DNA of 64,000 nt, from the NCBI GenBank assembly GCA_900708905.1, contig CAADRB010000016.1:834513-898512 (forward strand), given 5' to 3'. The position numbers were made by a program, and so were the translations under genes. This document shows, piece after piece, positions 44,851 through 59,557 of the stretch; position 1 is the first letter of the stretch; each line of letters begins with the position of its first letter. The notes below the pieces were generated by a model. It was given only the letters and a program-made list of their open reading frames with translations, made no database searches and was not told the origin of the DNA. The DNA comes from Hymenolepis diminuta (lineage: Eukaryota; Platyhelminthes; Cestoda; Cyclophyllidea; Hymenolepididae).

Positions 44851-47639
44851 TCGAAATGAGTGTTGGAAAACGCTTTCCTAAATAGCCGTGGGAATTATCA
44901 TTAAGGGGATTTTACTTAAATGAACTGCATTTACAAGCAAGCTCAAATTAATAAAAGAATCTCTTATCAAATACGGAAATGTTTGCATCGTGAGATATCT
45001 GAAATCCCATTAGAAACACTCTAGTTAATTGATGCTTCTTCCAAAGTGTGTTATTCGTTGATGATATAGAGGGGGTCTCATGAACGCTAACACTTTCCAT
45101 TTCCGAATATTTTAGTGTACATTGCAACTGGAATCGTTCTCAGAGGATAATATCCAACGAGAGTTTTAGTACTAAAAGAGTATGTACTTTATACTTTTGA
45201 TAGTACAATTATATATCGGAAAAGGTATCGTAAATACCGAAACAAAGGCACACATTTAAAACAAATACATTTAAATTAGTGTTCCTAAACGTTGAAGTAA
45301 AAATCGATTACCAAATTATATCGTTATGAATTAATATTAACTTTTGAGTTTATATATCCCCTAAGTGAAGTCCATTTCGTCAAAATGAGGCATTAAATCT
45401 TTCATTATCCACAAGTTATATCAGGAGCTCTCCAGCAAATAAAGAATTCTTATCTGGATTGTGCTGTTAACGACTCATTGAATCTTAAACTTGATCGTGC
45501 GTTGAGTCATTGTGCGAATTATAATAACCAATCACGCAGATGCATGCAGTTTGGTTCTAACATTAAAGAGAAGCAAGGAGGACGTTTGATATTTTTTATT
45601 TCGGATAAATGAAATAAAATTTACAGCTGAAATCTCCACGTCGAGACTACCAGCTAACTCGAATCAGGGACATTAAATTTCAGTCCGAACATAAATGTCC
45701 AGCCACCAATAAAGTTCCTATACAGCTGCTGCGACCCCCAAGTCAGCTCAGCGACATGACGCAATGTGAAGGAACCGACAAAATTGCCAATGGACCCTAA
45801 CCTGAAATGCAATGATTCTACAATCTTGTTTATAATTTAATCTTGCTGTATTACGTCTGTTTCGTGAATCATTGGTATATTCCGACAAGCTATTCATAGT
45901 TTTCAATACTCCAAGTGTGTATTTATTCAGCGTTAATGGAAATAATGAACAAGTAAATTCGATAAACAGTTTGTCAGTCATAGAAAATTTATTAAATACC
46001 ACAGCACACTTCAATGCTCATTTTATTACCTATGAAGTCCCCATGTCATTCCATTTGAACAGTTGTAATGATTGAAAGTGAGGTATAGATATATTATTTT
46101 ATATACTAATTAAAAATAATTTTTGAAAGTATGTCCATGGGTGCTCAGTGCTTGGTGCTCATGTTCACAAAAGTGAAGCAAATATAATTAAGTGCTTTGC
46201 AAACGGGCGAGGAATTCAAGATCAGTCAATCTCTTTAATTCGTCCCATTTGTCGTAACACGTGTTCTACTTGTGGAGCGTTGTCTCTTATTCCACTTTCT
46301 TCCAATTATCAATTCCTCCTTCTACTCCTTCTTTCCTTTCTCTCTCACGTTCAATGTATACGTGGTCTTACTTAACTCTTGGTCCCCTCATTTGTGTTAG
46401 ATTGTTATTTCCTGTTAGTCCTAACTTGATAGGACACTTAAAGTGGCTCTATCGTCGGAATTAGTGATGCTTTAGAGAGTATTATATTCATTTACTTATG
46501 CTTCTTTTGTTTCTTTATACTGATAACATAGTCAGTAGTATAATATAATCAAGAACAGTAATCGGTGAAACTAAATCCCGAAATCCATCATTTAAGGGAC
46601 TTCTGTGAATTCGAAATACCTCAGAAATTAAAAATATTTACGATTTTCAATCAAACCAATATAATGATATTGCCATGGTCAATTATTTGGTCTAAATGTA
46701 CTCTCATATCTCTTTCTATCAAAATGTTTGATATGAGGAGCTATAAAACATTACTGTAGAATTATGAAGATTATATTAATGAGTTGAAGCGCACATTTTA
46801 GTACCCTATCAAATATGGTTGTTAAAAATGCAGAATAAATATCAACAACATTGATCGAAGGAAGTGCTAGATTTTGGCTGAATTATCACCTTTGATCGTT
46901 TGGATGATGTTAGAATTCCAGGATGTTAAATTAGATTAATAAAAATTTAAAAAATTAATTTACTTTGTCCTGAAGTGGGTTGCAGATATACCCTCAAAAT
47001 ATGTTTAAACTAAAATCAAATATTCTGCTTAAGAAATAGCTTACGCAATCGGAAAATTTCTGGAAGTTGATGTTTGAGGTTCTTGTGCTTGTCTTGGTCT
47101 CAAAAGAACTTCCGATATATGGGAGGTAATTTCTTAAAGTTGTTTTAATTATTATGATTCCAACATTGCCGTTGTTGAAGGTCATTCTTAGCAACATACC
47201 GAACTTCTTTGGAGGCTCCTAGTTCAAACGATTTTGTATAAATACTTTCCAGAACGCCGAATTTTACTTGTGCCAGATGGGGATATTTAATAAGTTTTCT
47301 AATAGAGAGGTTCTTGAATACACAACGTTATATGAAATTGAATGGGACATATTGATCCAGTTAGAAAAAAGTCGTACTTCAAGTATTTCTGTCGCCGTAT
47401 TTTCTCTATCTGAGGCTAGTTGGTCGTTTGAAAGGAGAGATGATAAAATAAATCGGAGAGAGTCAAGACATTTTTGTCTAAATAAGTATTCGAAAAGCCC
47501 TAGAATGGATAAAGACTTTTAGCACCTCATTTTCAGCAGTTCCTTTTCTAAATAACACGAGTCCACACTTTTAATTATCTTGGATATTTAAGAGGTCGTT
47601 TGGGGAAATTATTTCCCACTTTTCAAACCTATTAGCAAA

Positions 47640-48145
47640 AGTTTGATTTGATTCTGCTTAATAGTAAAATTTATAAGCTAAGAGAACTGGAAAATCTGCA
47701 AATGTTTTTGGTGAGTAGCTATACAACTTAGCAAATCGTTCTTGCAATATAATAAGATTTTCTGGATGTTTCTTCAGCAATAATTCGTGACCTTCCCGCT
47801 GTTGCTTTAGAGAAGGTTTCTCCCTCTTTATGATAAGTTCAAATTTATCAATCCTCAATTATATTTTTGAGTTCTTCTTAACCTTCCTCGCGGACTATTA
47901 CGATCTACAAGCCGGTTTCCCAGTCAAGAAGAAGGAAAACGCAAATTCTTGTTGTTAGAGCGGAAAATTATTTCAGTTCAACCGGACCCGGCACATTAAT
48001 AAGTAGTTCATATTAGTTTACAGAAATAATTTGATTGATAAGCGCTATTTTCATTAATATTGGGGGAAAAAAATAAAATAAAATATGAATTTCGTCATGG
48101 GAACATACGGAATAATTATTCATAATTATAATTATATTTTCACCT
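47640..48145 (-). mobile_element. Retroelement gag/leader fragment, copy 3
   Basis: On the minus strand 47858-47658 is an open frame containing KKHPENLIILQERFAKLYSY. It aligns with the gag-like QQQENLMTLQEQFSKFMN run of the copy at 16085-16505 (shared ENL-LQE-F-K pattern). The non-coding part 47890-48140 aligns with both other copies and ends in the same attattcataattataatt-type sequence and tttcacc. Confidence 0.6.
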
Positions 48146-50874
48146 TGACGCCTCCAAAGTAATTCTTCAAAGTTTCTTTGCTTTGAATTTTATCATTGAT
48201 GGAAGAAGGACTAAGATTGGTGCTTAAAAAGCTTTTTAATAAGCATATACTACTTATTTCCTTAAAGTAAGAATATAATAAATGCAGCTGGATGATTATC
48301 ATTATTTTTGAAGTGAAATTACCCAACCAAAGATTCGAATTAAGCAGGGCGCGTATATATTTGCAATATTAACTGAAAAACGAAAGTGGACTGGTAAATT
48401 TGAAGACTAGACCTGAAACCAACTATTTTAAAATAAATAAGGTTACAATCAATGCCTCTTTGTCCATAAGACTTCCATGGCTTGAGAGTTTGGATTCGGT
48501 CTCTTCAATTAAGACTCAACTCCAAAATCACCTGGTTTGGACATATGGGTATCGGTTATTAAAATTTATGTTATCTAAATTTTCTCGATCCCGAGTTTCA
48601 AAAATCGTGCGATATTCATCTGGTCTTGAAAAAGAAAGCATGCTGCCACCACTCAGACCTTTGGATTTACAGAGCAATTATAAGGAATAAGATATAACAT
48701 TCGGCTTGTTCATTTTGCAATTATAACGTACTAATGATTTCATCTTTTTGGATTATAAACGGAGTTTTCAATATAACTACCTCAGCGGTTCGAATTGTCT
48801 TTCCTTTCGGGTCTTGCTCTCGTAAAGTGTTTGTGACAAAAAGGAAGAAAAAGAAAGCAAAAACAATAAATTTCTCATCAGTCGAATTGGTTGAGTGGTC
48901 AGTTTTATCCTATTGATGATCTAATCTGAAGGAAAAAATATGGTCATATCCGCGCGGTCCCTGTGTGAGGTCCAGATATTGTAGTAAAAATGACTATCAA
49001 GTCATTAAACATATAAGATAATATCCGACGAAGCCTTTTCACGAAAAGGTCAGAATTATCAAATCGCAGGTCGGAAATATCGTGCCTCTCTCCTTATTAG
49101 TTTGCACGCAATATCTGTTTGCAGACCGGTAGAAATAAGTATTTCATTTATTAATCAAGGCGATTTTTAAGTCAACTAACACGTCAAAGGCACTAGCAAA
49201 AAGTTCCTACTAATTAAATTAAATAAAAAAAGTTGAAAAAAACACAAATTGTCTGTAGGTGTTGTCGTGGCATACGATTTGCGCTTTCTATTGCAAACTA
49301 TAATCTCCGCTATCTAAGGCTCCTTAGTAGTAAGTTTGGAATGGCTAAATCCGCATCTCAGAGTGGCTAATTACAAGCCTCAAGTTACTCGAAGTATAAA
49401 GAGAGGAGTGTGTGAATGCTTCTGATTGGTAAGTGATAGAAAGAGACTGTGTTGTATTTACTGTAAAATGCAAATATATAGCCCACCTAGATTGAGTTCA
49501 ACCAATAATACAATGGATGGAATGAAATGCTAACTGTGAGAGGTATACCAAAGTGTGAGCTATCAATGTAGTAATAACGCAGGGGAAGAAATCAGAAAAT
49601 CAGCAGGGCGGGTTCTGGAAATTGGGAGTTATATAACTAAGCGCAAATGGGCTTCATAACTAGAGGTATTTTGGTCGTTAAGTTAAGAATCGAAGCAATA
49701 ATGTGATGCTTACTAAAAGTGGATTCATAAGATCAAACAGTCATATATTCGAAAAACTTATCAAACCAATTTTAATACTTAGGGTGTTAGAACAAAGTAC
49801 AGATAGAATTTTCCTCCAAAATATGGAAAAGACAGGATGAGACTAAAGGTTAAATGAACATCAATGAATGCGGAATGAATGTAGGGGAGAAAGAATGGAG
49901 AAAAAATGACAACGGGACAGAACACGTAGATAATAAACTTCCCGACCCCAATAAAAAATATCTCGGCAACACTTGATGTGGTTAGAAGAAAAGTGTCCTG
50001 GAGACGTTCTCATGAAAAATTCGTAATCTGTCAACGTCTACTTAACCAGACTTGATTAATGCGGTTATCCACCAATCAAAGGAGGTGCATCGATGAGTAT
50101 TGATCTCGTGAACTAAAATTTGTTAGACGCAGATATAATTTTCAGAAGCTACCATTGTACCAAAAGTGCTGGATTGAGTCAAGAGAAAAATCCAAATACA
50201 TTGGAAGAGAAGGTTCACACTTAAGAGGGAGTAATTCTTCCGTATAAGTGAGAATCAGGGAATTAAGAAAACCACAATGCCATTTTTTTTCAATTCGTTT
50301 GATTACACTTGTTCTTTCTTTTCATTATCTTTTTATTCATAAGTATAAAATGAATGACAAGATTTAATGTGAGTTTGTAGTTATTCCTTTTATTTGCATA
50401 ATACTGGTGCACTTTCCTACTATTCTTAGGGTTCCACCAGTTGGTAGTGTGACGTTCGCCTGCAATGGCCTCCAGGCAGCCAGTAGTCACTATCCCAGCA
50501 CTTTAGCATTGTTTGTATATAAGAACCAAGCTCGTGAACAACATCTCATACGAAGCTCTGTTCACATATACAAAATAAAATTCTTGCTATCTCATCGGTA
50601 TGGATCAATAAACTCTCTCTACTCAACACCTTTCTCGTCCTCGTTACTTTGAGAGCAGCCTAGCTAATTTCGGGAGCAAAACTATGGTAGAGGACCCTGC
50701 TAGACGCTATCAGGACTGCTTAGGAAGATTACCTAGATATAGCAAAAAGGCTTATTGGTGTAGCATCCGCTACAGTAGACAAATTTTGGATTAGTGGTGA
50801 TCGATCTCCATGTGCCCTTTCAGTGCACCTCCATTTGCAAAGATTTAAGGGTACAGAGAGTCTCTTTTAACGCT

Positions 50875-50898
50875 ATCATCATCATCATCATCATCATC
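50875..50898 (+). repeat. (ATC)8 microsatellite
   Basis: Eight perfect ATC units in otherwise non-coding sequence. No coding context was seen. Confidence 0.9.
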
Positions 50899-53800
50899 CA
50901 AATTTTGCCTTGTTACTCACCGAACATCTGTTCAGTATCCGCCTGAAGTTGAATTAACCAATTTTTTGAGCAGATTTGGAGGTATACAATTTTGTCAGAC
51001 TTGACTTCGGTACTTCAACCTCTCTGTGGAAATTTGTCAGTAAATTTGGTTTTCGTCTATGTAATATCGATTTTTCAGAGAATTTCTTGACTTTTTAAGG
51101 TTTAATTGTTTAAAAATTTCCTATTTTTCATTCACCTGACGGTTAATAGGTCATTGGAATTCTCTATTTTCCCTCTTTTTTTACTCTATTAGATGAACAT
51201 CTCAATTAAATGAATAATTTTTAAGCAAATCATCATAATTTTTTTAAAAAAACGTTGCACATTTTAGTTCAAATTCGAATGCATTAGACTGAGATGATAT
51301 CACTTTAATGTCCACTGAACGATTATCAGAAGGTGAAATGTTTTCTTTGATCCTGCTCTGTCTGTTTTGATGAATATCGTGTTTGAATTTACTACTTTTA
51401 AATTCGTTTTTTTTTAAATCTTCATTACTAAAAGATTCTATTTTTATTAAAAGTCCGACTCGAAGGTCGAATTTCTGTCATGCTATTTCATTGAATAGGC
51501 TAAAAGTCGGGAAAATTTAACCCAAAGGAATCTCTAAAGCTGTACGATGTAAAGATGTCTTCATTTTAAATTTGCATTATTAATTTCAAAGGAGAAGTGG
51601 AATTTTATTTCAAAATAGTAGATAAGTTTAAACCTCTTTAAAGTAAATCAGATTCGACTGAATTCGAAGATTTCAGTAACCTGTTAATGAAGGTGTCACA
51701 AAGACTTTACTTGGACATATCTTACCACTTCACCGGTTGGCCAAGTGAATGAAAAGTGTGACTGGCCACCAGCAGTTTATGTGTACCCTTTATTGGTCTA
51801 CTTCAAGATTAAAATTTTGCAAACGTGCTTGCAACTTAATGAACAATAATAAAACAGCAGAGCAGTAAAGCTAAAATGTGAAGTTTCGACCTTTACTACT
51901 GCAAGCGCGTTGCTGATGAAGAATTCAAAGTAAGTTTAGGTAAAAACTTCGCCAGGTGATAATAAAGCCGGCAAAATTTAAACTGACCTTACCCGTTTCT
52001 ATTTTCTCACGTTTTATGACAAAAGTTAGTAAATTTTCAAGGGTGTCAGATAACAGTAGACCTAGGACTATATTTGTCATTGCGAGACGGTGGATCTATG
52101 GATCACACTCTCTCAAAGGCATGATATGTGATTTGCTAACTCAGTGAATTTCTCCTTCAAATTCTACAGTCAAGCTTCAACCAAGAAGACTCCATCTTTT
52201 AGGCTACTTTGAAAAGGCTTTCCAGTTCTTTTGTTTTAAATTTTTTAAAAGTCATTAGATAAGAAAGAAAACGGGAAAGAAAGCTTATTTAAGGTCATGG
52301 CTAAGTCAGATCAAACAAGCCACGAAGGAAATCTTTAATTTACCCAGACCATCAGGATAGAAATGCCAACGACATCAATTCTTGTCTCCCAATGGATTCA
52401 AGCAAATGCCGTATAGTTCAAGGCTGATAACTATTGACGAATGTTAGCGCAAATTACAGCAATGCTATTGCACTGTCGATAGCACCATTTTTGTTCAAAC
52501 GGAACGATTAACAAGGGAATCAATATCCGATTTTCATTTTTTGAAGTCTTATGAAAGGTCATAACGGTTGAATTGTTACATATCAGAATGTCAACCTCAA
52601 TACTGATATCAAATCAATTGGGAGATTTTTGATAAGTAGTGGTATAGATTCCATCGAGCTTAGAGGTAAAAGCTAGATTCCCAAGGACCAAACCTTTGTT
52701 CACCTTCCCTTATTGTTTCCGCTCAGATATGGCTATGCGTCCACTTGTTCGAATACCATACTATGTTTATCCATTTGTGGACATTTTACATGAGACAAAA
52801 CTATCAATGTTTTAGCAGTTTCCCATCCTTTAATAACAAGATATGATGTACCTGAATGCATTTAAAAAGCTCCACCCATCGTGCAATGGCTTATTGCATT
52901 GTAGCAAATTGTAGGAACTAGTGAACCAGATCTTGATTATAGAAGTTAAGATTATAGCTAACAGCTAATAACAGTAACAACAATTACAGAGCAGAACACC
53001 AAGAGCTGACTAGGCCAAAATGTAGCGAACAAACCACTACGAAAATTCAAGTGGATAAGAGAGAGATGTGGAGCAGAGGAGAAGGGAGTGAAGTAGGGAA
53101 CCGGTAAATGACAAGCCTGTTTGTCAAGTGTGTATTGTGTGTTTGTGTGTGGGTGGATGTAGAAAGACAATATTGTATGAGTCACTTGGGCAAGGACGCT
53201 CGCGAGAGCGTGAATGTAGATGTACTTTTAATGCAATGGGGTGGTTAGAGAAAGGGGCAATCAATGGGTACGTTTAGACATGACAGATAGGGACTTTGAA
53301 TTATTAGGGGCATAAAGTCATTACTGTGATTTTGTGGGCGAAAATCGGAATGTCATAGAGAATGCGAATAAAAAGCATAGCTATCCTTCAATATATTTGG
53401 GCCAAGACGGGCAGCCTTGCAATCAATAAATGGATTGGCTAATCCTTCGGGCAGCTAATCATCTCATGCATGTCTCCGAATCTATAAAAACGAATTCAAA
53501 GTGTTCCAGAAATTGAAATCGCCCTTTGAGTTATAGATTGTCTCCACTTTTCTCAGATTCTTGAATTGCTATCCGTTGTATTTTCCGTAAACATCATTTA
53601 TAGCGAATTAAAATGAAACATTTGCTCTTGTGTTTGGTTAGCTATTTACGTCACGGTTTAGCATTTCCAAGCGATTTACTAGGCCCAGAATCAAGCGTAC
53701 TTTAGAGGATGTTAGACTAGATATCGTTCATTTTTCAAATTTCGCACTGTCTTGATGTACCTTACCGTCTTTATGTCGGCAAATTTTCGTTATAATAGGA

Positions 53801-56800
53801 AACCAAATTTATTTAGATGGAACAAGAATGCAATGTTCACCTTAAGAGCGGTTCAGTAAGTTCTGTTATGCGCAAAATGCTTTTGCAGGTCCCATTGGCC
53901 TCATGGGTGGTAGACATTTCATTTCATATTTCTTAATGGAAGAGCAAAATTTTGAGATCTGTCATCTCGGAGCATTATAAAAGAACCTTAAGCCTGCTAT
54001 TAGTGGACACCCGTAGTATTATTGTTGATTGGTCATAGTATAGAACTGGTCCTTCGTAGATCTCAATAAGCCTTATTTTTAAATTAACTGACAATTGCTA
54101 GTATTTTAATGAGGACAGGGACCTTAAAAGTGTTGTTTGGTTCTAGAAGTTTTCCGGATTACAGCATTCTTTGTTATCGCGTCTACATTGATTTATGATC
54201 TAGACGTATAAAATACTTTATGAATCCTGCTGTTTCAAACATGGAGCCATTTTATTACTGAACTCTCCTGTAATATATTTCTACACCGTTTTACTGATAG
54301 TCTGACAAATTATGGCTACCCAGAACCTGGAACCCTTATGTGTTCAGTTAACAGCTTTCAGCGACAATAAAGCTTCTGGCCATCGTGGACAGGCTATAAA
54401 CATTTTCAGCATGTCCATAGGTCCAAATGTCTTTCGTATCCACTGCTTCCAGTTTCAAAATAAGTTGGAAGGTTGGGTTAAAGAACAAAGGTCCTTCTTT
54501 TAAATCTTGTCGGACTCCATGATGTATTAAGATAACGCTGGTTGAGCTTCGGAACATGTTCATTACTCGGAGAACTTTTTGAAGTTATCCGTCTGCAACC
54601 TTCAAAAATTGAATGACTTTATCACCAAAGTCTATTGGTGATCCGTATCACTGTTTACTTATCTTCCATTTTGTCATATGATTAATTCTTGGCTCATTTA
54701 CTGACCTCAGCCTATGACGATTATTTGTTAACATTTATTCACTGAATCTAAATCACAGCCCGGTTCTTTATTTACCCATGGTACGGATTTGATTATTATA
54801 ACTTTGAGAATTTTTAGGCTGACAACTTAGCGATTCTGGGATAGGGATTTTAATATCCCAGGCTTTAAGATAAACTTCCCAGTTAGCAGTTGAGAGTGTT
54901 AATCATTTGTCGCAATGAATCCTAGCAACGCGTTTAATATCATGGACAGCGCATGAAACTCGGATATGTAGCGATTTAACCATTTCTGTCTTTCCTAAGA
55001 CTTAAGGCGGGCTACAGATTTACTTTCAATATTTCGGCAAAAAAAGCGAAATAGAATGTATTTTGATGCATTACTGCCTAGAGTAAATTACCAAGGTTTC
55101 AAAATTGAGAGTTTGCAAAGTGAAAATGCATGAGAGGTCATACGAAGATAATTGTTACGTCTCGTGGCTAATTATTCGACTATCTGAGAGACCGGAAGTA
55201 TTCAGAATAATTGCAGATACTAGCCACAGTTATCCTCAAACCAGTCGCTGCAGCATCTATTTGAAGTTGGAAAAAAATGTGCCGTATAATCACTCCAGTG
55301 TGGAACGTAGTTTGTTCCTAGAATTCAAAAACGAAGATTAATTATTCGAGTGTAACGCTTAGAAAATGTACTTAAAAAGAGATGACACTCTATACGTTCA
55401 AAGCGCTTTAATGGTGGGGATATTTAAAAGTTATTACCAAAATAACAAATTTTATTTAGTTGGGAAACATCTGAGCATGTGGAACAGCAAAACGGTAGAG
55501 TGAGGGATACAGAAGTGAGGGGTCAAGTAGAGGTGGATAATGAAGTCAGAACGCCAGGAATCTTACTGTGATTGAGAACACACAATGCATACTCAAAACA
55601 CATCCTCGTCATTTACGGTCTCCTATGCTTCCCTCTCATCTCCTCTATTTTACATCTCTCTAACTCGCTCGAATCCTCATGGTGGCTTATTCAATACATT
55701 GTTCTGTTCATTGATGTTCTGTTCTAAAACTACTGTTTGCTGTGATTAGCTGTCTTAGCCTCCTCAGTTTGATAACTCCTAAATTGGTTATCCCGATTGC
55801 TACAATGCATTGAGATTCCCGATCCTCAATGGTTGGCATAAATCACAAGGCATTTATCTAATATCCGCAATTTTCTACTTCCTGGATGAGTTTATGCTAC
55901 CATGTAAAAGATTAATTAATTGACTCATTGGTGATTTCATATTGACTCATTTGTTTTATTTTACGACCTGAGCAAGTCGAAAAGACGGAATATTACTATT
56001 CTTGCAGAGTGGAGCTTATTGAAGTTCACTCTAGTGGACACGATTTAATATTTACTCTTATGATCACCTTTGATTGAAGATGCATGACACCTTAGTGTAT
56101 CGGATAAACAATTTTAAAATTGATCTTCTAACTCAATTCGTATTATGAAGCCCTAATTTCGAACAATTTCTATCTGAAGGAGTACTAAACGAATTTAATA
56201 TGTAAATTTACCTATTTTAAAAACTATTCGGTCTGAATCACATTAACACTTGTTCCACCAGTACACCTGTAGAGAGAAAACTTCGATTGAGTGAAAATAT
56301 AAAGTACTAAAGTCTTTATATGCTATACTCAAAGATAGCAGAAGTTAACCACTTAATAAAATCGTTAGACGTTTAAATATTCTTGAAGCTGTCGGCGTGT
56401 TCGCGGGTTTAAAGATCGTGGAATCTCATTAAAGAAATGCAATTTCAGTTCCATGAAAATATCCCTAGGTAATTATCATTCAAAAGTCGAAAGAAATGAT
56501 CCTAAAAATATAGAAGAGATGTGGGTAGATTTCGGTTATGACAAGTCAACATTTACCCATGTCCTCAAACACAACCTCAATACCTTCTTTACCAGGTGCT
56601 TTATAAAGCATTCCGTTGCTAAATTTAGAATTTTATATTGTATAATGAGTGGTCACGCTGACTTTGAAGATCTAGCTGGTGCTAAAAATTTCAAAATAAG
56701 TTCTTATTTCCCTGATAGAAGGGGAAATTAAACATTTGAAGCATGTAGAATTCGGGCCATCAGTGTATCTCTCTCTCTCCCCCTTTGGGATATGAAGGAT

Positions 56801-59557
56801 TCAGTATGACTGACTTTCTCCTGTCCTTAAGTGTGTTTACTTCAATTTATATGTCGTGACACACTGCTTTCGAGAATGTCCAAAATCCCTCATCCCGCTA
56901 ATCTACTATCCTCCAAAGTCAAAAGACTCCAGACATATCAAATAATCTTTTCAGTTAAAGTAAAACATAGACTGTGTATTGGACATTTGTTTACTGTAAG
57001 GACCTAGATGGGGGTCAGCCAATAAGTACAAAATTGGCGACAAAATATACGGAGTTAGTAGCCAGTGAGAGAGTGTTTGATGATTAAAGTTGTCGCAGCT
57101 GATATGAATCTCAAATACATAGATCCCGATTTAAATCAGAATGAATAGTCTGATTATTTGGGTTCCTAGATCAAAGAAACAGAAATAACGTCCACTATCA
57201 CTTCCAAAATTCACGATTTCACAAGAACAATTTCGAGTAGCACTCTTAAGGAGATCGGTGCTGATTTGCCAAGATATCTCCGTTTTTCTTTGTGTGAAAT
57301 TTAAGTTATGTTAAAGACTCCTTCATACTCTGAACACTATTTTCTCCGCGATCTCAAGTTATAAGAAAATCGTAAAGACAAAGGAACATAAGCCTACAAC
57401 TATCGCCCTTGTGGAATCTGTGATTTCACTTCCAAAAATAACTTTATAACTTTTATGTTCATCTCCTTTCGTTAACTATGACCGGTTATCGGTTTTAATT
57501 ATCTATGATTCATCCCTAAATATCGAAAATGTTTATCTGTTTATTGTCGTTATCATACCTAGACTTATTAAGCATTACTTTGAAACTCGGGAGTTTCAGC
57601 TTAATATTTCCAAGATTAACGCCTGTTCTATGGCTTCTCCTAAAATTACTAGACACATGACAGTGTAAAGATTTTCAGAATTTTAATTTTATAATAGCAC
57701 ATGAGTAGAGAGGACTGGAGATTTGTCTAGTGAAGTAAGGAACGGGGAGAATGAAAAGAAGAAGTTGGCAATAAAGTCAATCCACCTATAATCTTACTTT
57801 CCTTAAATTCCTGAAGCACTGAGTTGTCCACAGTCTCATATTAAACGTAGTTACTGTGCAATGTTCAGACGTTAAATGTTCATCATTTGACTATCATATT
57901 TTGAATAATTACTTCTCCGATGCATCGGGACCTCATGCTGGAATTTATAAAAAGATATTTGGAAAAAACACGCTGTGAAAAGGCGAGGATACGCCATCTC
58001 TTTGACTTCTTTACTAACTCGGGCAACATGTTAGAAGTTATGTTTCAAGAAGTTTGTCGCAAAGTTCCAACTTCATCTTTTTTGCACACCCCCCTGACAC
58101 GTTATTAGCATGAATGAATTGTCAGAGAACTTTGGAATTGCTCTCGTAAAAAAGGACAAGAGAAACAATATCTGATTGAAATATTAATCCTACGAAATTT
58201 TAAGTTCGATTAAAGTGGTAAAAAGTTAGTAAAAAATATACAATTCTGACAGTGGTTATGGAGTTTTCAATTTACCATATAACAAGAAGTTAGAATCGGA
58301 TGGTAAAATCAGGAGATTTTGGTCCCGAAAACAATGCTAATTAGTCCCAATGTAATAGTTTAGATGGCAGATTTACCATTTTAATGCAGTTTCAAAATGT
58401 GGGGTACTAGCTCCTTTAGATAACTTGTGCTATATCGCCTATTCAAATCTGAAATCTTGGAAGGCAAGATCTCTTCTTCAATCTCCATTTAAAAGGTCTC
58501 TAAATACTCGTTTTTTGATAATAAAAATAGTTCATTTTATCGAGAATTTCCTATCAAAGATGCCATTTTGATTCAGGCATGTGTAGCCTTACATATGAAA
58601 AGTAACAGTAAAGAAAGTAAGTTAGGGTTGCAAGTGTATCCATAGATTAAGGTTTGAACTTTTTTCAAAGACTATTGAATAGTATTTACTGCCAACATTA
58701 AAGATCAAACGTTCGGATTCTTCTGTAATTCTATATTTTCTAACTTCTTAAACCGGTTCAAAATCGTGTTACCAGAAATGTTACTATTTCTTTTCCCAGC
58801 GATACAGGAAAATTTACCTAATTTAATAGTGAAAGCGGGTGAAATCCTTTAACGGAAAGTGCTACGGATGGTAAAGGATATGTAAAAGTTTCACTTTATC
58901 TGATCCTCGGATTCGGGTTGAATGCCGTTTAATAAATGGCAGTTCACACTCCAAATTTCAAATTTCTTGTTTCGTTATCCGGATCGCAGCAAATGCATGT
59001 CCGGTGCGTATTGACTGACTATTATAATCAGGAAGAATCTATCTTATCACTTCAGTTCATCTTTTTCTTTCTATGTTTGAGAACTCAAAATGGTCTTACA
59101 AAGCCTAATAGGTGCACTAACACAAAATTAAATAAGTATAACAAAACAGGATGATTTTTATTCGTCTTTTAATAAGCAGGCGATGGATGACACTTTAGAT
59201 TGAAGCAAAGATAAGCGTTAATTAGTGCATTATTTGATTTAGCCACTAAAAGATAAAATGTTTCTATGGCGAAAAGAAACAATATCAACTATTTCACACA
59301 AAAACCTAGCCGTTCTTTATAGTCATTTTGTTTGGGCTGAGGCAAAACATTGGGACCAATCATCGTGCGCTAACCTTAAACCACCCAGCCAATGGGAGTA
59401 AACGTGTGGTGACGCATCCCAAGAGCTAGAACGCAATTCACACATTATTTCTCGCAAACGCGCTTAAGCGCAAGTTTCGTCCATCTCTCTCTCTGTATCA
59501 ACAAAGAGTGCGACTTTTTGCCTAAATGGATGTAGCCAAATCCAACATCCTTGCAAC

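Larger units (their letters stand above)
40185..59557. other. Gene-poor stretch of about 19 kb
   Basis: No exon of a recognisable protein family was found on either strand. Open frames reach at most about 96 codons (48400-48690, 56453-56731) and match nothing I know. The recognised content is one SINE copy (44690), one retroelement fragment (47640) and an ATC microsatellite (50875). Small exons of unknown genes, or non-coding exons of the GPCR, could be hidden here. Confidence 0.55.

Noticed and set aside
57920..58108. 62-codon frame starting MHRDLMLEFIKRYLEK
   Set aside because: It looks protein-like, but it is short, has no recognised family and no splice partners. Frames of this length are expected by chance in 19 kb of AT-rich DNA.
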